DNA from: Agromyces aureus
GTDB taxonomy: Bacteria > Actinomycetota > Actinomycetes > Actinomycetales > Microbacteriaceae
DNA: 64,000 bases
Direction of reading: 5' to 3'
Assembly: GCF_001660485.1 (NCBI RefSeq)
Contig: NZ_CP013979.1
Span: forward strand, 3,286,001-3,350,000
Each line of letters opens with the position of its first letter. Position 1 is the stretch's first letter. Below, piece after piece: positions 43,240 to 52,603 of this stretch. The position numbers were made by a program, and so were the translations under genes. A model generated the notes under the pieces. It made no database searches, was not told the DNA's origin, and was given only the letters and a program-made list of their open reading frames with translations.

Positions 43240-43717
43240 GTTGCACTACCTTTCAAAGCTTCGTACAGGGGAAGAAGGCCGCACGGACCGACGCGGTCCC
43301 GACGTCGGAGGCGTCGCGTCGCGACCGCAACCGCGACCGCAACCGCAACTGCGTCCGCATCGCCGCGTCGCGAACTGGACGAACAGCGCAGTCGAGGAGC
43401 TCCATCGCCCGTCGACGACGCTGGAACGCTCGCGGTGGACTCAGCCTGGTGGCGTGTTCGATCGGGTTCGCCGACGAGTACGTTCCAGTGCAGCTCGGTC
43501 TCGGCCGCGAGGAATCGCGGGCTCGGCCATCTTCGCCTCGAACTCGATCGACGTCAACTCGCCCTGCGAACCATGCGCTCGTCGACCGTGATCCCCTCGC
43601 TTCTCGCCCTGGTCACGGGAACTGGTCCAGCACCATGCCGCCGACGAGGACCGACGCCGCGACCGGTCCCCCGACCGGTCGCGACGCTGTCGTCCCCCAC
43701 GCGCACCGAGCCTCCCC
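43240..43717. other. Gene-free stretch with short tandem repeat
   Basis: No convincing gene was found in these ~478 bases between the DUF916-like operon and the FtsX-type permease stop. Two 12-mers gcgaccgcaacc (43321-43344) follow in tandem, then a degenerate third. Open frames on both strands are composition shadows. It must hold the promoter of the minus-strand DUF916 operon. Confidence 0.55.
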
Positions 43718-44995
43718 CTAGGAGCTCAGCGCTGCGGTGGGCGGCGTCCGCGCCGCCCGCACTGCGGGGTACAGCCCCGCGATCGCTCCGATCGCGAGGG
43801 TGCTTCCGACGGCCACCGCGAACAGCACGGGCGGCACCGAGTAGGGCCAACCGTTCATCGCCGCGAACATCGCGGTCACGCCGGCTCCGAGCACCGATCC
43901 GAAGATCCCGCCCAGGGCCGACAGCAGCAGCGCCTCGACGAGGAACTGCCGTCTGATGTGCGCCCTGGTGGCTCCGAGTGCGCGGCGGAGGCCGATCTCG
44001 CGACGCCGTTCGAGCACCGAGATGATCATGGTGTTCGCCACGCCGATGCCGCCGACCAGCAGCGCCACCGATCCGAGGCCCACGAGCAGGCCCGTGAATG
44101 CCTGGTCGGCCGCATACTTGGCCGCGAGTGCGTCGGACGGCCGCGAGACCGCGACCTCTTCCGGCGCCTGCGGGTTGACCGTTGCCGGCAGCAGGTCGCG
44201 CACCTGGCCGATGAGCGACTCATCCGACCGCTCGTACACGACCGACGGGCTGCCGTTGTACTCGAACGCGGAGGACGCGATCGGGATGCCGATCAGCGCC
44301 GCCGTGTCGAGCTCGGGTGCGAGCACCGACGGCTCGAGGATGCCCACGACGGTGAAGTACTGCCCGCCCAGCCAGACCTGGCTGCCGATGCTGACGACGC
44401 CGAGGCTCGCCGCCGCATCGGCGCCCAGCACCACCGAGGGATACTGGGCGGTCGCTTCGTTCAACCAGGTGCCCTCGGCGAGGTCGGTGGCGGTGACCTT
44501 CAGCAGGTCGAGGTCGGCGGCCAGCACACTGATGCCGCCGGTCGCCGACTCGTCGATCAGCGGACTGCGGTACACGTTGACGGGGATGTTTCCCGTGCCG
44601 CTGGCCGACTCCACGCCCTGCATGAGGCGCACCTTCGGCACGGTGTCGGCCGGCAGCCTGGTGTCTTCACCCATCAGCCCGGTGTTCGCTTCGGCGGTGA
44701 GCAGGTTGGTGCCCAGTTCGGAGAGCTGCTGATTCAACTTCGCCTGACTCGAGGTCGAGATCCCGACCACGGCGATCATCGCCGAGATCCCGATCGCGAT
44801 CCCGAGCGCCGAGAGGATGGCCCGGGTCGGCCTGGCTCGAAGGCCGGATGCGCCGAGGTGCAGCACGTCGGACAGGCGCAGCCGCGATCTCCGGCGTTCG
44901 GGGGGAGCCGCCCTGCCGGGCCGGCCGGGCCGGTCGTCGACCGCTGCAGTCCCGCCGACCGCGGCGCGTGGGACCGGCATCGCCTCGGCGCTCAT
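43718..44995 (-). CDS. MacB/FtsX-type ABC transporter permease
   Basis: 425 residues. A cytoplasmic N-terminus precedes the first helix ([20 protein letters not shown]), a large extracytoplasmic domain (about 85-300), and three C-terminal helices with '[20 protein letters not shown]' '[20 protein letters not shown]', the FtsX/MacB hallmark. Such permeases use mechanotransmission to drive export from the membrane or periplasm side. The ATG overlaps the ATPase stop (ATGA). It is the last gene of a lipoprotein-adaptor-ATPase-permease operon. Substrate unknown. Confidence 0.92.
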   Translation of the reverse strand: MSAEAMPVPRAAVGGTAAVDDRPGRPGRAAPPERRRSRLRLSDVLHLGASGLRARPTRAILSALGIAIGISAMIAVVGISTSSQAKLNQQLSELGTNLLTAEANTGLMGEDTRLPADTVPKVRLMQGVESASGTGNIPVNVYRSPLIDESATGGISVLAADLDLLKVTATDLAEGTWLNEATAQYPSVVLGADAAASLGVVSIGSQVWLGGQYFTVVGILEPSVLAPELDTAALIGIPIASSAFEYNGSPSVVYERSDESLIGQVRDLLPATVNPQAPEEVAVSRPSDALAAKYAADQAFTGLLVGLGSVALLVGGIGVANTMIISVLERRREIGLRRALGATRAHIRRQFLVEALLLSALGGIFGSVLGAGVTAMFAAMNGWPYSVPPVLFAVAVGSTLAIGAIAGLYPAVRAARTPPTAALSS

Positions 44996-45684
44996 GCGGC
45001 CACCGCGCTTCGGCCGGTGTCCGAGACCACCCGGCCGTCCTTGACGGCGATCTGCCTGGGCAGATGCGCCGCGAGCTCGGGGTCGTGGGTGATCACCACG
45101 ACCGTCGTGCCCTGCCGGTTGAGCTCGTGCAGGAGCTCGACGATCGACGCCCCGGACTCGGAGTCCAGGTTGCCGGTCGGCTCGTCGGCCAGCAACAGCG
45201 GCGGGTCGGCGACCACCGCACGGGCGATCGCGACGCGCTGGCGCTCGCCTCCGGACAGCTGATTCGACTTGTGGCTCGTGCGATGCCCGAGCCCGACGCG
45301 CTCGAGTGCCGCTCTGGCGCGCTCGCGACGCTCGGGTCGGGGCACGCCGAGGTAGAGCAGCCCATCGGCGACGTTGTCCAGCGCGCTCACGCCGTCACTG
45401 AGGTGGAACTGCTGGAAGACGAAGCCGATATCGTGGGCGCGCAGCGCCGAGAGGGCCTCGTCGTTCAGGGTCTGCGTGTCGGCGCCGCTGATGAGCGCGC
45501 GGCCGCCGGTCGGGCGGTCGAGCGTGCCGATGAGGTTGAGCAGGGTGGACTTGCCCGACCCGCTCGGACCGACGATGGCCACCAGTTCGCCCTCGTCGAT
45601 GCGCAACGACACGCCGGCGCAGGCCATGACCGGCGGCTGCCCGTACGACCGCTCGACGTTCTCGAGCTCGATGATCGCGGTCAT
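44992..45684 (-). CDS. MacB/LolD-type ABC transporter ATPase
   Basis: 230 residues. Walker [10 protein letters not shown] (about 39-47), Q-loop in FVFQQFHL, signature LSGGERQR, Walker B LLLADEPT and switch histidine in VVVITHDPE. This is the MacB/LolD branch that pairs with FtsX-type permeases. Overlaps with the adaptor (45681-45684) and permease (44992-44995) fix both ends and show coupled translation. Confidence 0.95.
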   Translation of the reverse strand: MTAIIELENVERSYGQPPVMACAGVSLRIDEGELVAIVGPSGSGKSTLLNLIGTLDRPTGGRALISGADTQTLNDEALSALRAHDIGFVFQQFHLSDGVSALDNVADGLLYLGVPRPERRERARAALERVGLGHRTSHKSNQLSGGERQRVAIARAVVADPPLLLADEPTGNLDSESGASIVELLHELNRQGTTVVVITHDPELAAHLPRQIAVKDGRVVSDTGRSAVAA

Positions 45685-46775
45685 TGCTTCGGCACCACGA
45701 CGTCGAGGCCCGCCTCGATGCCCGCTCCGGAGATCTCGACGCGGCCGCCCGCGAACAGGCCGGCCTCGACCGCCACGAGTTCGGTCGTGCCGTCGCTCTT
45801 CGCGATCTCCACGCCGAATCCGCCTCCTGGCACGGCCATCAGCGCCTCGACCGGCACCGACAGCACGTTCTCGCGCGTCTCCGACGGGAAGTCGACGGTC
45901 ACGTTGGCCCGCTGGATGCCGTCGGCCGCCGCCGGGTCGTCGAGGGCGATGGTGACGGGCACAACGACCGAACTCATGCCGTTGTTCTCCTCTTCGACGG
46001 GCTGGCCGACGGCCGTGATCGTGCCGGTGGTCTGCACGCCGCCGGGAAGTTGCAGCTGCACCTGGTTGCCGACGACGCCGAGCTTCTGATCGGCGAGCTT
46101 GAGCTTGGCCTTGACCTCTTTCACGAGGCCCGACACCTTCACGGCAGCCACGCCGGGTCCGATGGCGTCGCCGACGGCTGCCTTGACCTCCGCGATGCGC
46201 AGGTCGGTCGGCGCGAAGACGACCCGGCCGAGGTCGATCCGACCGGTCTCGGCCTGACCGGTGGCCTCCTGCCACGCCTCGATGGCCGCCTCGGTGTCCC
46301 AGTCGAACTCCTCGTCGGGTTCCTCGTCGAAGAAGCCGAGAGCCTTCAGGTTCTCCTCGAGCTGCTTCACGTCGGGTCCGTCGCCCATGCCCCGCTCGAA
46401 GGCCCGCCAGGCCGGCAGTGCACCGTGGAAGAGATACACGTCGACGTTGTCCACGGCGAACAGGGCTCCACCGACGCCGATCTGGCTGCCGGCGTCGGGC
46501 ACCTCGGTGAGCACGCCGCCCACGCCCGACGGCAGGTCCTTTGAGGCGGCATAGTCGAGCGTTCCCGGCATCGTGCGGGTACCCGACAGGGTGCCCTCCT
46601 CGATCGGGACGGTCGAGTATTCGCGCTGCTGCTCGGATGCCGCGGGCGGGGGTCCGAACGCATTCGCCGCCGCGAGGCCGCCACCGGTCAACGCGATCAC
46701 GCACACCGCCGCACCGGCGGTCCACCAGACGGCCCGCCGCCGTCGCGGTTTCACGGATTCACTGGACGCCGTCAT
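45681..46775 (-). CDS. Membrane-fusion (HlyD/MacA-like) adaptor with peptidoglycan-binding insert
   Basis: 364 residues. A single N-terminal membrane anchor ([20 protein letters not shown]) is followed by beta-barrel/lipoyl-like halves. Between them '[20 protein letters not shown]' ... [16 protein letters not shown] is a PG_binding_1-like three-helix module, a layout common in Gram-positive MacA-like adaptors. The ATG lies within the lipoprotein stop (TGATG). It probably links the FtsX permease to the wall or to a substrate. Confidence 0.88.
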   Translation of the reverse strand: MTASSESVKPRRRRAVWWTAGAAVCVIALTGGGLAAANAFGPPPAASEQQREYSTVPIEEGTLSGTRTMPGTLDYAASKDLPSGVGGVLTEVPDAGSQIGVGGALFAVDNVDVYLFHGALPAWRAFERGMGDGPDVKQLEENLKALGFFDEEPDEEFDWDTEAAIEAWQEATGQAETGRIDLGRVVFAPTDLRIAEVKAAVGDAIGPGVAAVKVSGLVKEVKAKLKLADQKLGVVGNQVQLQLPGGVQTTGTITAVGQPVEEENNGMSSVVVPVTIALDDPAAADGIQRANVTVDFPSETRENVLSVPVEALMAVPGGGFGVEIAKSDGTTELVAVEAGLFAGGRVEISGAGIEAGLDVVVPKQ

Positions 46776-47332
46776 CACTGCACCTTCGTGACGGCCGACG
46801 CGCCGCCGCCGCATTCGGCCATGACCTCTTCGGGCACGTCCTCGGGGAACTGCGGCATCTCGCCGAGCTTCGGATCGGCCATGTCGTAGCCGTTCTCGCG
46901 ATAGCACTCCGCCGTCTTGGTCGCCCACTTCAACATCTCCTGGTCCGACGCGGCCTTCTCCTCGGGCGAAGGGGGCGGCGGGTCACCGAGCTCCTTCTGG
47001 CACTTCTCGCCGGCGGCCATCATGGCGTCCATGTCGTCTTCGGAGCCGAGTTTCATCGCCATGCCGGCGCCGTTCTTCTCCGGATCGGGCATATCGATGC
47101 CCTCCCCGCGCATGCACTCGGTGTAGGCCAGCTGCCAGTCGAACATCGAGTCGAACTCGCTGTTCTCGTTGCCGCCACCGGCCGTCGAGCCGTTCGCGCC
47201 GCCGGCGTCTCCACCGCCGGTCGCCCCGTCTCCGCCGGAGGCGGGTGCGCAGGCGCTGAGTGCGAAGAGGATGGCCGGGATGACGAGCAGGGCGGAGACG
47301 GTCTTGCGCCGGCTCCTGGTCGGGACGGTCAT
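46775..47332 (-). CDS. Lipoprotein with paired Cys-x-Glu segments
   Basis: 185 residues. Signal and lipobox: 'TVSALLVIPAILFALSACAP' (lipidated Cys near 28), then a Gly/Asn-rich linker. Two similar blocks follow: 'AYTECMRGEGIDMPDPEKNG' and 'TAECYRENGYDMADPKLGEM', each with ECxR-x-x-G-x-D-M-x-D-P. This duplicated pattern is seen in actinobacterial lipoproteins of unknown function. The ATG at 47332 follows AAAGGA. First gene of the export operon, likely anchored outside. Confidence 0.8.
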   Translation of the reverse strand: MTVPTRSRRKTVSALLVIPAILFALSACAPASGGDGATGGGDAGGANGSTAGGGNENSEFDSMFDWQLAYTECMRGEGIDMPDPEKNGAGMAMKLGSEDDMDAMMAAGEKCQKELGDPPPPSPEEKAASDQEMLKWATKTAECYRENGYDMADPKLGEMPQFPEDVPEEVMAECGGGASAVTKVQ

Positions 47333-47415
47333 GTCGAGTCCTTTCGATTCGGTTCGGTCGCACATCTCGTGGCGACGTCGTCGAGTCCACTCGACTCGGG
47401 GTTAAGGGGGCGTTC

Positions 47416-47438
47416 AAAGAATCCTTTAGGAGTTCTTT
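47416..47438. promoter_or_regulatory. Inverted repeat in divergent promoter gap
   Basis: AAAGAA (47416-47421) and TTCTTT (47433-47438) flank TCCTTTAGGAG, in the gap between the lipoprotein gene and the response regulator gene. The AT-rich site suits binding by the OmpR-type regulator to control both transcripts. Confidence 0.45.
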
Positions 47439-47490
47439 ATGGGCCGAATGCTTGACTGGTTGGTCACACCCCGATCGGACAGGACCCCCA

Positions 47491-48156
47491 ATGCGCGTGC
47501 TCATCGTCGAAGACGAGGCCTACCTCGCCGACGCCATCCGCACCGGCCTGCGGCGCGAGACCATCGCGGCCGACGTCGTGAACGACGGCGACCTGGCGAT
47601 CGAGAACCTCTCGGTCAACGACTACGACGTCGTGCTCCTCGACCGGGACATCCCGGGCGTGCACGGCGACGACGTGTGCGCCTGGGTCGCTGCCAACCGC
47701 CCCGGTTGCCGGGTGCTGATGCTCACCGCCGCGCGAACGCTCGACGACAAGGTCGAGGGATTCGAACTCGGCGCCGACGACTACCTGGCGAAGCCGTTCG
47801 ACTTCCCCGAACTCGTGGCACGGCTGCGCGCCCTCGGTCGCCGGGCGGGGGCGTCGCACCCGCCGTCGCTCGATGCCGAGGGGGTGCGCCTCGACCCCTT
47901 CCGCCGCGAGGTCTACCGCAACGGACGGCTCGTACGGCTCGCGAACAAGGAGTTCGCCGTGCTCGACCTGCTGATGAGTGCGAGCGGCGGCGTCGTCAGC
48001 GCCGAGACGCTGCTCGAGAAGGCGTGGGACGAGAACGCGGACCCGTTCACGAACACGGTGCGCGTCACGATCTCGAACCTGCGCAAACGACTCGGGGATC
48101 CCTGGCTGGTGCACACGGTCTCCGGGGTCGGCTATCGGTTCGGGGCCCCCGAATGA
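47491..48156 (+). CDS. OmpR-type response regulator
   Basis: 221 residues. The receiver domain MRVLIVEDEAYLADAI has phospho-acceptor D51 (VVLLDRDIPG), T79 region MLTAAR and K101 (YLAKPF). The C-terminal winged helix reads ANKEFAVLDLLMSA and TVRVTISNLRKRLGDPWLVH. ATG 47491 follows AGGA. Its stop overlaps the kinase start (ATGA, 48153-48156). It diverges from the MacAB-type operon, which it probably controls. Confidence 0.95.
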   Translation: MRVLIVEDEAYLADAIRTGLRRETIAADVVNDGDLAIENLSVNDYDVVLLDRDIPGVHGDDVCAWVAANRPGCRVLMLTAARTLDDKVEGFELGADDYLAKPFDFPELVARLRALGRRAGASHPPSLDAEGVRLDPFRREVYRNGRLVRLANKEFAVLDLLMSASGGVVSAETLLEKAWDENADPFTNTVRVTISNLRKRLGDPWLVHTVSGVGYRFGAPE

Positions 48157-49556
48157 CGCGCGACGTGCGCACCCGCCCGCGCGAGGCGCACGGTCATCGC
48201 GTCGGCCTGCTCGCCTGGCGCCCTCGCCTCACCATCCGGACGCGCCTCACGCTCGCGTTCACGACGCTGCTCGCGATCGCGGGCATCTCGATGGTGATCG
48301 TCGTGACCCTGTTCATGCGCACGGTGCCCACCTACGTGGCGATCGACAATGCGATGCTTCCCGCCGCCGCGGCCGACGAGATGACGTTCGCCGGGCAGCC
48401 CACGCTTCCACCGGAGTATCTCGACGCCAACGGCGTCGAGATCGCCCCGGTGCAGACCACGTCGCCGATCTCGGGGGCGCTCGTTGCGGCCACGGTGGCG
48501 CCCGGTGAGCGCTTCGCCACCACGACCACCGCCACCGATGCCGGCATTGCGAGCAAGGCAGCGACGATCTCGCTCCGCTCGCCCCTCGACATCCTGAACA
48601 CCTCGCTCTTCGTCTCGGCGATCGTGCTCGCCGTGCTGCTGGTGGCGGGCGCGCTGCTCGCCTGGCTCATCTCCGGCAGACTCCTGCGCCCGCTGCAGGC
48701 GATCAATCGCGCGGCCAAGCTCGCGGGCACCGCCTCGTTCGACCACCGCGTCGGGCTCGACGGCCCCCGCGACGAGGTGCGCGACCTCTCCGACACGTTC
48801 GACGACATGCTCGAGCGGCTCGACGGCGCATTCCGCTCGCATCAGCGGTTCGCGGCGAACGCATCGCACGAACTCCGCACGCCGTTGGCGGCGACGCAGA
48901 CCATGCTCGAGGTGACCCTGGCCGACCCCGACGCCGGCGTCGAGGAGCTGCGGGAGGTCTCGCGCCGCGTCCTCGAGATGAACCGGCGCAATACCGAGAC
49001 CGTCGAGGCGCTGCTCGATCTCGCCGAGATCGGCCGGCGTCCGATCCGGCCCAAGGCGGTCGACCTCACCCGCCTCGTCGACGATGCGGTGGCCGACGCC
49101 GCCCTCGAGATCGCCGCGCGTGCGCTCACCGTGCAGGTCGAGGCATCCGAGGCCATCGCGCGCGGCGACGAGGTGCTGCTGCGCCAGGCGATCTCGAACC
49201 TCGTGCGGAACGCCGTGCGCCACAACCGCGACCACGGGACGATCACGATCCGCGTTGCACGAGCGGTCCGCACGGTCAGCCTCTCCATCGAGAACACCGG
49301 TGCGCCGCTCACCGCTGCCAGGGTGCACGAGTTCACCGAACCGTTCGCCAGGGGCTCCGGCCGCACCGCGTCGACGTCCGAGAGCGTCAGGGGCCACGGG
49401 CTCGGGCTGGCGATCGTCTCGAGCGTGGTGGACGCGCATCACGGATCGCTCGAACTCGCCCCGCGCGAAGGCGGCGGGCTCGTGGTCGACCTCACCCTGC
49501 CTGCGGCGTCGAACCGCGAGGGCTCACGACGCTCGGGCGAGAGCGCCTCCGACTGA
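48153..49556 (+). CDS. Sensor histidine kinase
   Basis: 467 residues. TM1 about 32-55 and TM2 about 152-176 enclose an extracytoplasmic sensor of roughly 95 residues, with no recognisable domain. HAMP, then HisKA with the phospho-accepting His near 238 (NASHELRTPL), and HATPase with N-box 'NLVRNAVRHNRDHG' and G-box GHGLGLAIVSSVVDAHHG. Partner of the overlapping response regulator. Likely senses an envelope or drug signal. Confidence 0.95.
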   Translation: MTRDVRTRPREAHGHRVGLLAWRPRLTIRTRLTLAFTTLLAIAGISMVIVVTLFMRTVPTYVAIDNAMLPAAAADEMTFAGQPTLPPEYLDANGVEIAPVQTTSPISGALVAATVAPGERFATTTTATDAGIASKAATISLRSPLDILNTSLFVSAIVLAVLLVAGALLAWLISGRLLRPLQAINRAAKLAGTASFDHRVGLDGPRDEVRDLSDTFDDMLERLDGAFRSHQRFAANASHELRTPLAATQTMLEVTLADPDAGVEELREVSRRVLEMNRRNTETVEALLDLAEIGRRPIRPKAVDLTRLVDDAVADAALEIAARALTVQVEASEAIARGDEVLLRQAISNLVRNAVRHNRDHGTITIRVARAVRTVSLSIENTGAPLTAARVHEFTEPFARGSGRTASTSESVRGHGLGLAIVSSVVDAHHGSLELAPREGGGLVVDLTLPAASNREGSRRSGESASD

Positions 49557-49583
49557 CCCGGCCGGCGTGTGCCGTGGCCGTGC

Positions 49584-51332
49584 TCAGCTGCCGGGCCCGA
49601 AGAGCCCGCGCCCGTGCTGCTCGAGGAAGTCGTGGGCCTGGCGGAACGTCTTCGGCAGGTCGCCTTCGCTGCCGACGTACGCGGCGAGCATGCCCATGAG
49701 ACCTCGACCGGGCGGGCTCAGCGGGCGGTCGTCCTGGCCTGCCGGCACGGGGTCCGACTCGGGGTTGCGCGGGATGTACTGCGGCAGGGTGGCCGGCCAG
49801 GTGGACGGCTGCCGCGGGGTCGCGAGGGTGAGGGCGTCGTCGAGGGTCGGCGCACCGGCGTCCCTCGCCGTGAGCGATTCGAGCTGGTACTTGCCGCACA
49901 GCGTGCTGATCACGGTGCCGTGGTGGGCGGCGGAGTTCACGACCGAGCTCGCCGCGGCGTACGCGGAGATGGCGATGGCCGGCACGCGCAGGCCGAGCCG
50001 GTCGAACTCGAAGCCCATCTCGCCCGGCCCGCTGTCGTCGGGCGGGGTCGCGCTGGGAGGGACCACGTGATCGAACGTGCCGCCGTGCTCGTCGAAGGTC
50101 ACGAGGAGCGTCGTGTTCACCGCGTTCGACCCCTCGGCGGTGCCGCCGTCGCGCACCGCCGTGTAGATGCGATGCAGCAGTGCCTCGCCGGCACGGACAT
50201 CGGAGATCGCCCCACCAGCGACATCCTTGCCGTCGACGTCCTTCGTATCGGTGGTGCCCACCGGCGGATGCATGTCGTTGTGGTCGTAGATCATGCGGGG
50301 TTCGATGAAGGCGTACGCCGGCAGCGTGCCGTCGGAGCAGGCCTGGTAGAACGTGCTCATCGGGAAGAATCGGGTCTTCCAGAACTGCTCGAGCACCGGC
50401 TTGTGGATGAAGCCCGTCATCGACACCAGCTGCGAGTCGTCGTAGTAGACGGCCCACGGGATGCCGGCGTCCTCGAGCCGGTTGAAGATCGTGGGCGATG
50501 CGACCTTCTTGTCATGCCACTTCTTGTAGCCGCCGTTGTCGTGATTCGTCACGAACCCGTGGGAGGTCGAGGCATGGAAGAACGAGCGATTGCAGAACGT
50601 GGGTCCCGGCACGGCGCAGTGCCAGTGGTCGAACACCGCGAAGCCGCGCGCGAGGGCCGTCAGCACCGGCAGCATGTCGGGGGCGAACGCGCCCATCGCG
50701 ACCTCCGCCTCCTGCGCCTTGGGCGAGCGACCCTCTTCGGCGACGAAGTTGTTCAGGTAGTCCTTCACGAATCCGTCCATCGTGGGGGAACCGTCGTCGA
50801 CGGGTGCGTTGAACGGCTTCTTCATCTTGGCGACCTGCTGGTGGGCATTGCCCGAAGGCCTGACCGTGCCGAAGAGCTGCGTGTTGACGTGCGGGTAGTC
50901 CTCGCCCGGGTCGGGCCGCGGGCTCGACATGATCTCGTCGGTCGATCCGGTGTACGGGTGCACGGCGATCTGCCGGCCTTCGTGATCGGGGTTGGACGGC
51001 AGCCCTTCATTGAATCCGGCATACTGCTGGCCCGGCGGCGGGCCCGACTCGGCGTAGAGGTACCCGAGCAGGTTGTCGAACGAACGGTTCTCGAACATCA
51101 CCACGACGAGGTGATCGAATCCTGCGCCCGCGGCGCGCGGCGGAAGTGAGGGCGAGGGCGTGCTCTCATCCGGCCCGCCGGCCGGCGGCGTCGTCCCACC
51201 CTGGGCGGATGCCGCGGCGTACCCGGCAGCGCCCCCGACGACCGCGCCTGCGGCGGCGGTTCCTCCGAACCGCAGGAAATCGCGCCGGGAGGGGCCCCCA
51301 TGGGTGGGGTTCGAATCACGTTCCTCGGTCAT
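49584..51332 (-). CDS. Tat-secreted phosphoesterase (phospholipase C/acid phosphatase family)
   Basis: 582 residues. Tat signal SRRDFLRFGG with AAAGAVVGGAAGYAAASA. Phosphoesterase family (PF04185): DHLVVVMFENRSFDNLLGYL at the N-terminal metal site (nucleophile Thr/Asn region), 'AVPGPTFCNRSFFHASTSHG', and metal-binding TFDEHGGTFDHVVPP. Family members include phospholipases C and AcpA-type phosphatases. Start ATG 51332 gives a normal Tat leader; an earlier ATG at 51362 is possible. Exported and folded before transport. Convergent with the kinase. Confidence 0.9.
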   Translation of the reverse strand: MTEERDSNPTHGGPSRRDFLRFGGTAAAGAVVGGAAGYAAASAQGGTTPPAGGPDESTPSPSLPPRAAGAGFDHLVVVMFENRSFDNLLGYLYAESGPPPGQQYAGFNEGLPSNPDHEGRQIAVHPYTGSTDEIMSSPRPDPGEDYPHVNTQLFGTVRPSGNAHQQVAKMKKPFNAPVDDGSPTMDGFVKDYLNNFVAEEGRSPKAQEAEVAMGAFAPDMLPVLTALARGFAVFDHWHCAVPGPTFCNRSFFHASTSHGFVTNHDNGGYKKWHDKKVASPTIFNRLEDAGIPWAVYYDDSQLVSMTGFIHKPVLEQFWKTRFFPMSTFYQACSDGTLPAYAFIEPRMIYDHNDMHPPVGTTDTKDVDGKDVAGGAISDVRAGEALLHRIYTAVRDGGTAEGSNAVNTTLLVTFDEHGGTFDHVVPPSATPPDDSGPGEMGFEFDRLGLRVPAIAISAYAAASSVVNSAAHHGTVISTLCGKYQLESLTARDAGAPTLDDALTLATPRQPSTWPATLPQYIPRNPESDPVPAGQDDRPLSPPGRGLMGMLAAYVGSEGDLPKTFRQAHDFLEQHGRGLFGPGS

Positions 51333-51415
51333 CCGCCATCTCAATGATCGATCCGCCTGCAACGGGCGCCTGCCGCCCTGCCGTTCAACATAGCTCGCTG
51401 ACCTGACGGGACGAA

Positions 51416-51452
51416 GACCCGGCCGAGCCCAGGTTTCGAGACTCGCCGGGTC
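51416..51452 (-). terminator. Hairpin downstream of the EEP-family gene
   Basis: GACCCGGC (51416-51423) pairs perfectly with GCCGGGTC (51445-51452), just past the stop at 51463 and before the phosphoesterase start. Confidence 0.5.
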
Positions 51453-51462
51453 CGTCCAGACC

Positions 51463-52446
51463 CTACTCGAGGTTCAGCGTTGCGATCACGGCGAGGTGAT
51501 CGCTGCCCCCTGCCGTCACGGATTTGCTCGACACGACGTCCATGCCGCGCTGGAACACGTGGTCGAGGCGCACCACCGGCGCAGTGGCCGGCCATGTGAA
51601 TCCGAACCCGCCTCCGCTCTGATTCGCCTCCGACAGCTTCGCGGTGATGCCGGCGAGGGCTCGGTCCGACGACCCGGCGTTGAAGTCGCCGACGGCGATG
51701 ACCCGCTCGTTCTCGTCGCGCTCGAGGTGATCGGCGAGGTTCGCGAGCATCGCGTCGCGTTCGTCGTGCCCGGTCGGGCGGGCGGATGCCGCATGCACGA
51801 CGTAGATGCTCACGGGCCCGCTCGGCGTCTCGAGGTCGGCGGCCAGCCCGCGCTTCCAGCCGAGCCCGAGGTCGAGCATCTGGGCGTTCTCGATCGGGAA
51901 GACGCTCCAGACGCCGACCGTCCCGACGCCGTAGCGGTAGGGGTATACCTCGTCGAGCACCGCTCCGGCGTCCGCACGGGACTCGGCGTCCATCTCCTGC
52001 AGCGCGACCACCTCAGCACCGGTGCCGGCCAGCGCCGCAGCCGAGTCGGCGGCGGTGCCGGAACCCGCCTCGACGTTCTGGCTCGCCACGGTCAGGCGAG
52101 CGTCGGACGCGGGAGCCGCCGTCCACGACAGCGGCACGATCGACGGCACGAACATGACACTCCAGACGAGCGCGGCGAGCACGGCCGCGGCGATCGCCGC
52201 CCGGCTCCTCGCGACGAGCGCACCGACGAGCAGCAGTGGCACCGCGAGCCCGAACCACGGCAGCGCGGTGTCGACGATGAGACCGAGGCCCGCGACATCC
52301 GGAACCATCGTGTGCAACGTCAGCAGGAGCACGAGTGCCATGCCCAGCACTGCGGTGACCCGGGCGAGCCCGACCCGGCGGCGCCGAATCGGACGCGGCG
52401 ACGAGGGCCCGCTCGCGGGCGACTCCAGCGGTGCGAGCACGGTCAT
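51463..52446 (-). CDS. Membrane-anchored endonuclease/exonuclease/phosphatase-family protein
   Basis: 327 residues. Three predicted helices in the first ~115 residues (VTAVLGMALVLLLTLHTMVP, 'LPWFGLAVPLLLVGALVARS', AAVLAALVWSVMFVPSIVPL) precede a DNase I-like domain: 'LTVASQNVEAGSGTAADSAA', VVALQEMDAES, 'VIAVGDFNAGSSDRALAGIT', RLDHVFQRG and GGSDHLAVIATL. All catalytic blocks are present, placed outside the membrane. Substrate (nucleic acid, phospholipid or other phosphodiester) unknown. ATG 52446 follows AGGAGA. Confidence 0.88.
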   Translation of the reverse strand: MTVLAPLESPASGPSSPRPIRRRRVGLARVTAVLGMALVLLLTLHTMVPDVAGLGLIVDTALPWFGLAVPLLLVGALVARSRAAIAAAVLAALVWSVMFVPSIVPLSWTAAPASDARLTVASQNVEAGSGTAADSAAALAGTGAEVVALQEMDAESRADAGAVLDEVYPYRYGVGTVGVWSVFPIENAQMLDLGLGWKRGLAADLETPSGPVSIYVVHAASARPTGHDERDAMLANLADHLERDENERVIAVGDFNAGSSDRALAGITAKLSEANQSGGGFGFTWPATAPVVRLDHVFQRGMDVVSSKSVTAGGSDHLAVIATLNLE

Positions 52447-52603
52447 CCGCCCATTCTCCTGACGGAAGCTGTGCGACCCCTCCACCGACGGTCGGCTCTT
52501 CGCTCGCTGCGACCGCGAGCCGCAGCCCGCTCTGCCGGATGTCGCGCGCACGGGCTCGCGGCTCCTGCGCGGCGGCGTCGCCGCACCGGGGGCACCGGCT
52601 GCC

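Noticed and set aside
43449..43721. Small plus-strand frame in the gene-free stretch 43240-43717
   Set aside because: Arg/Pro/Ser/Thr-rich composition, no ribosome-binding site and no recognisable pattern.
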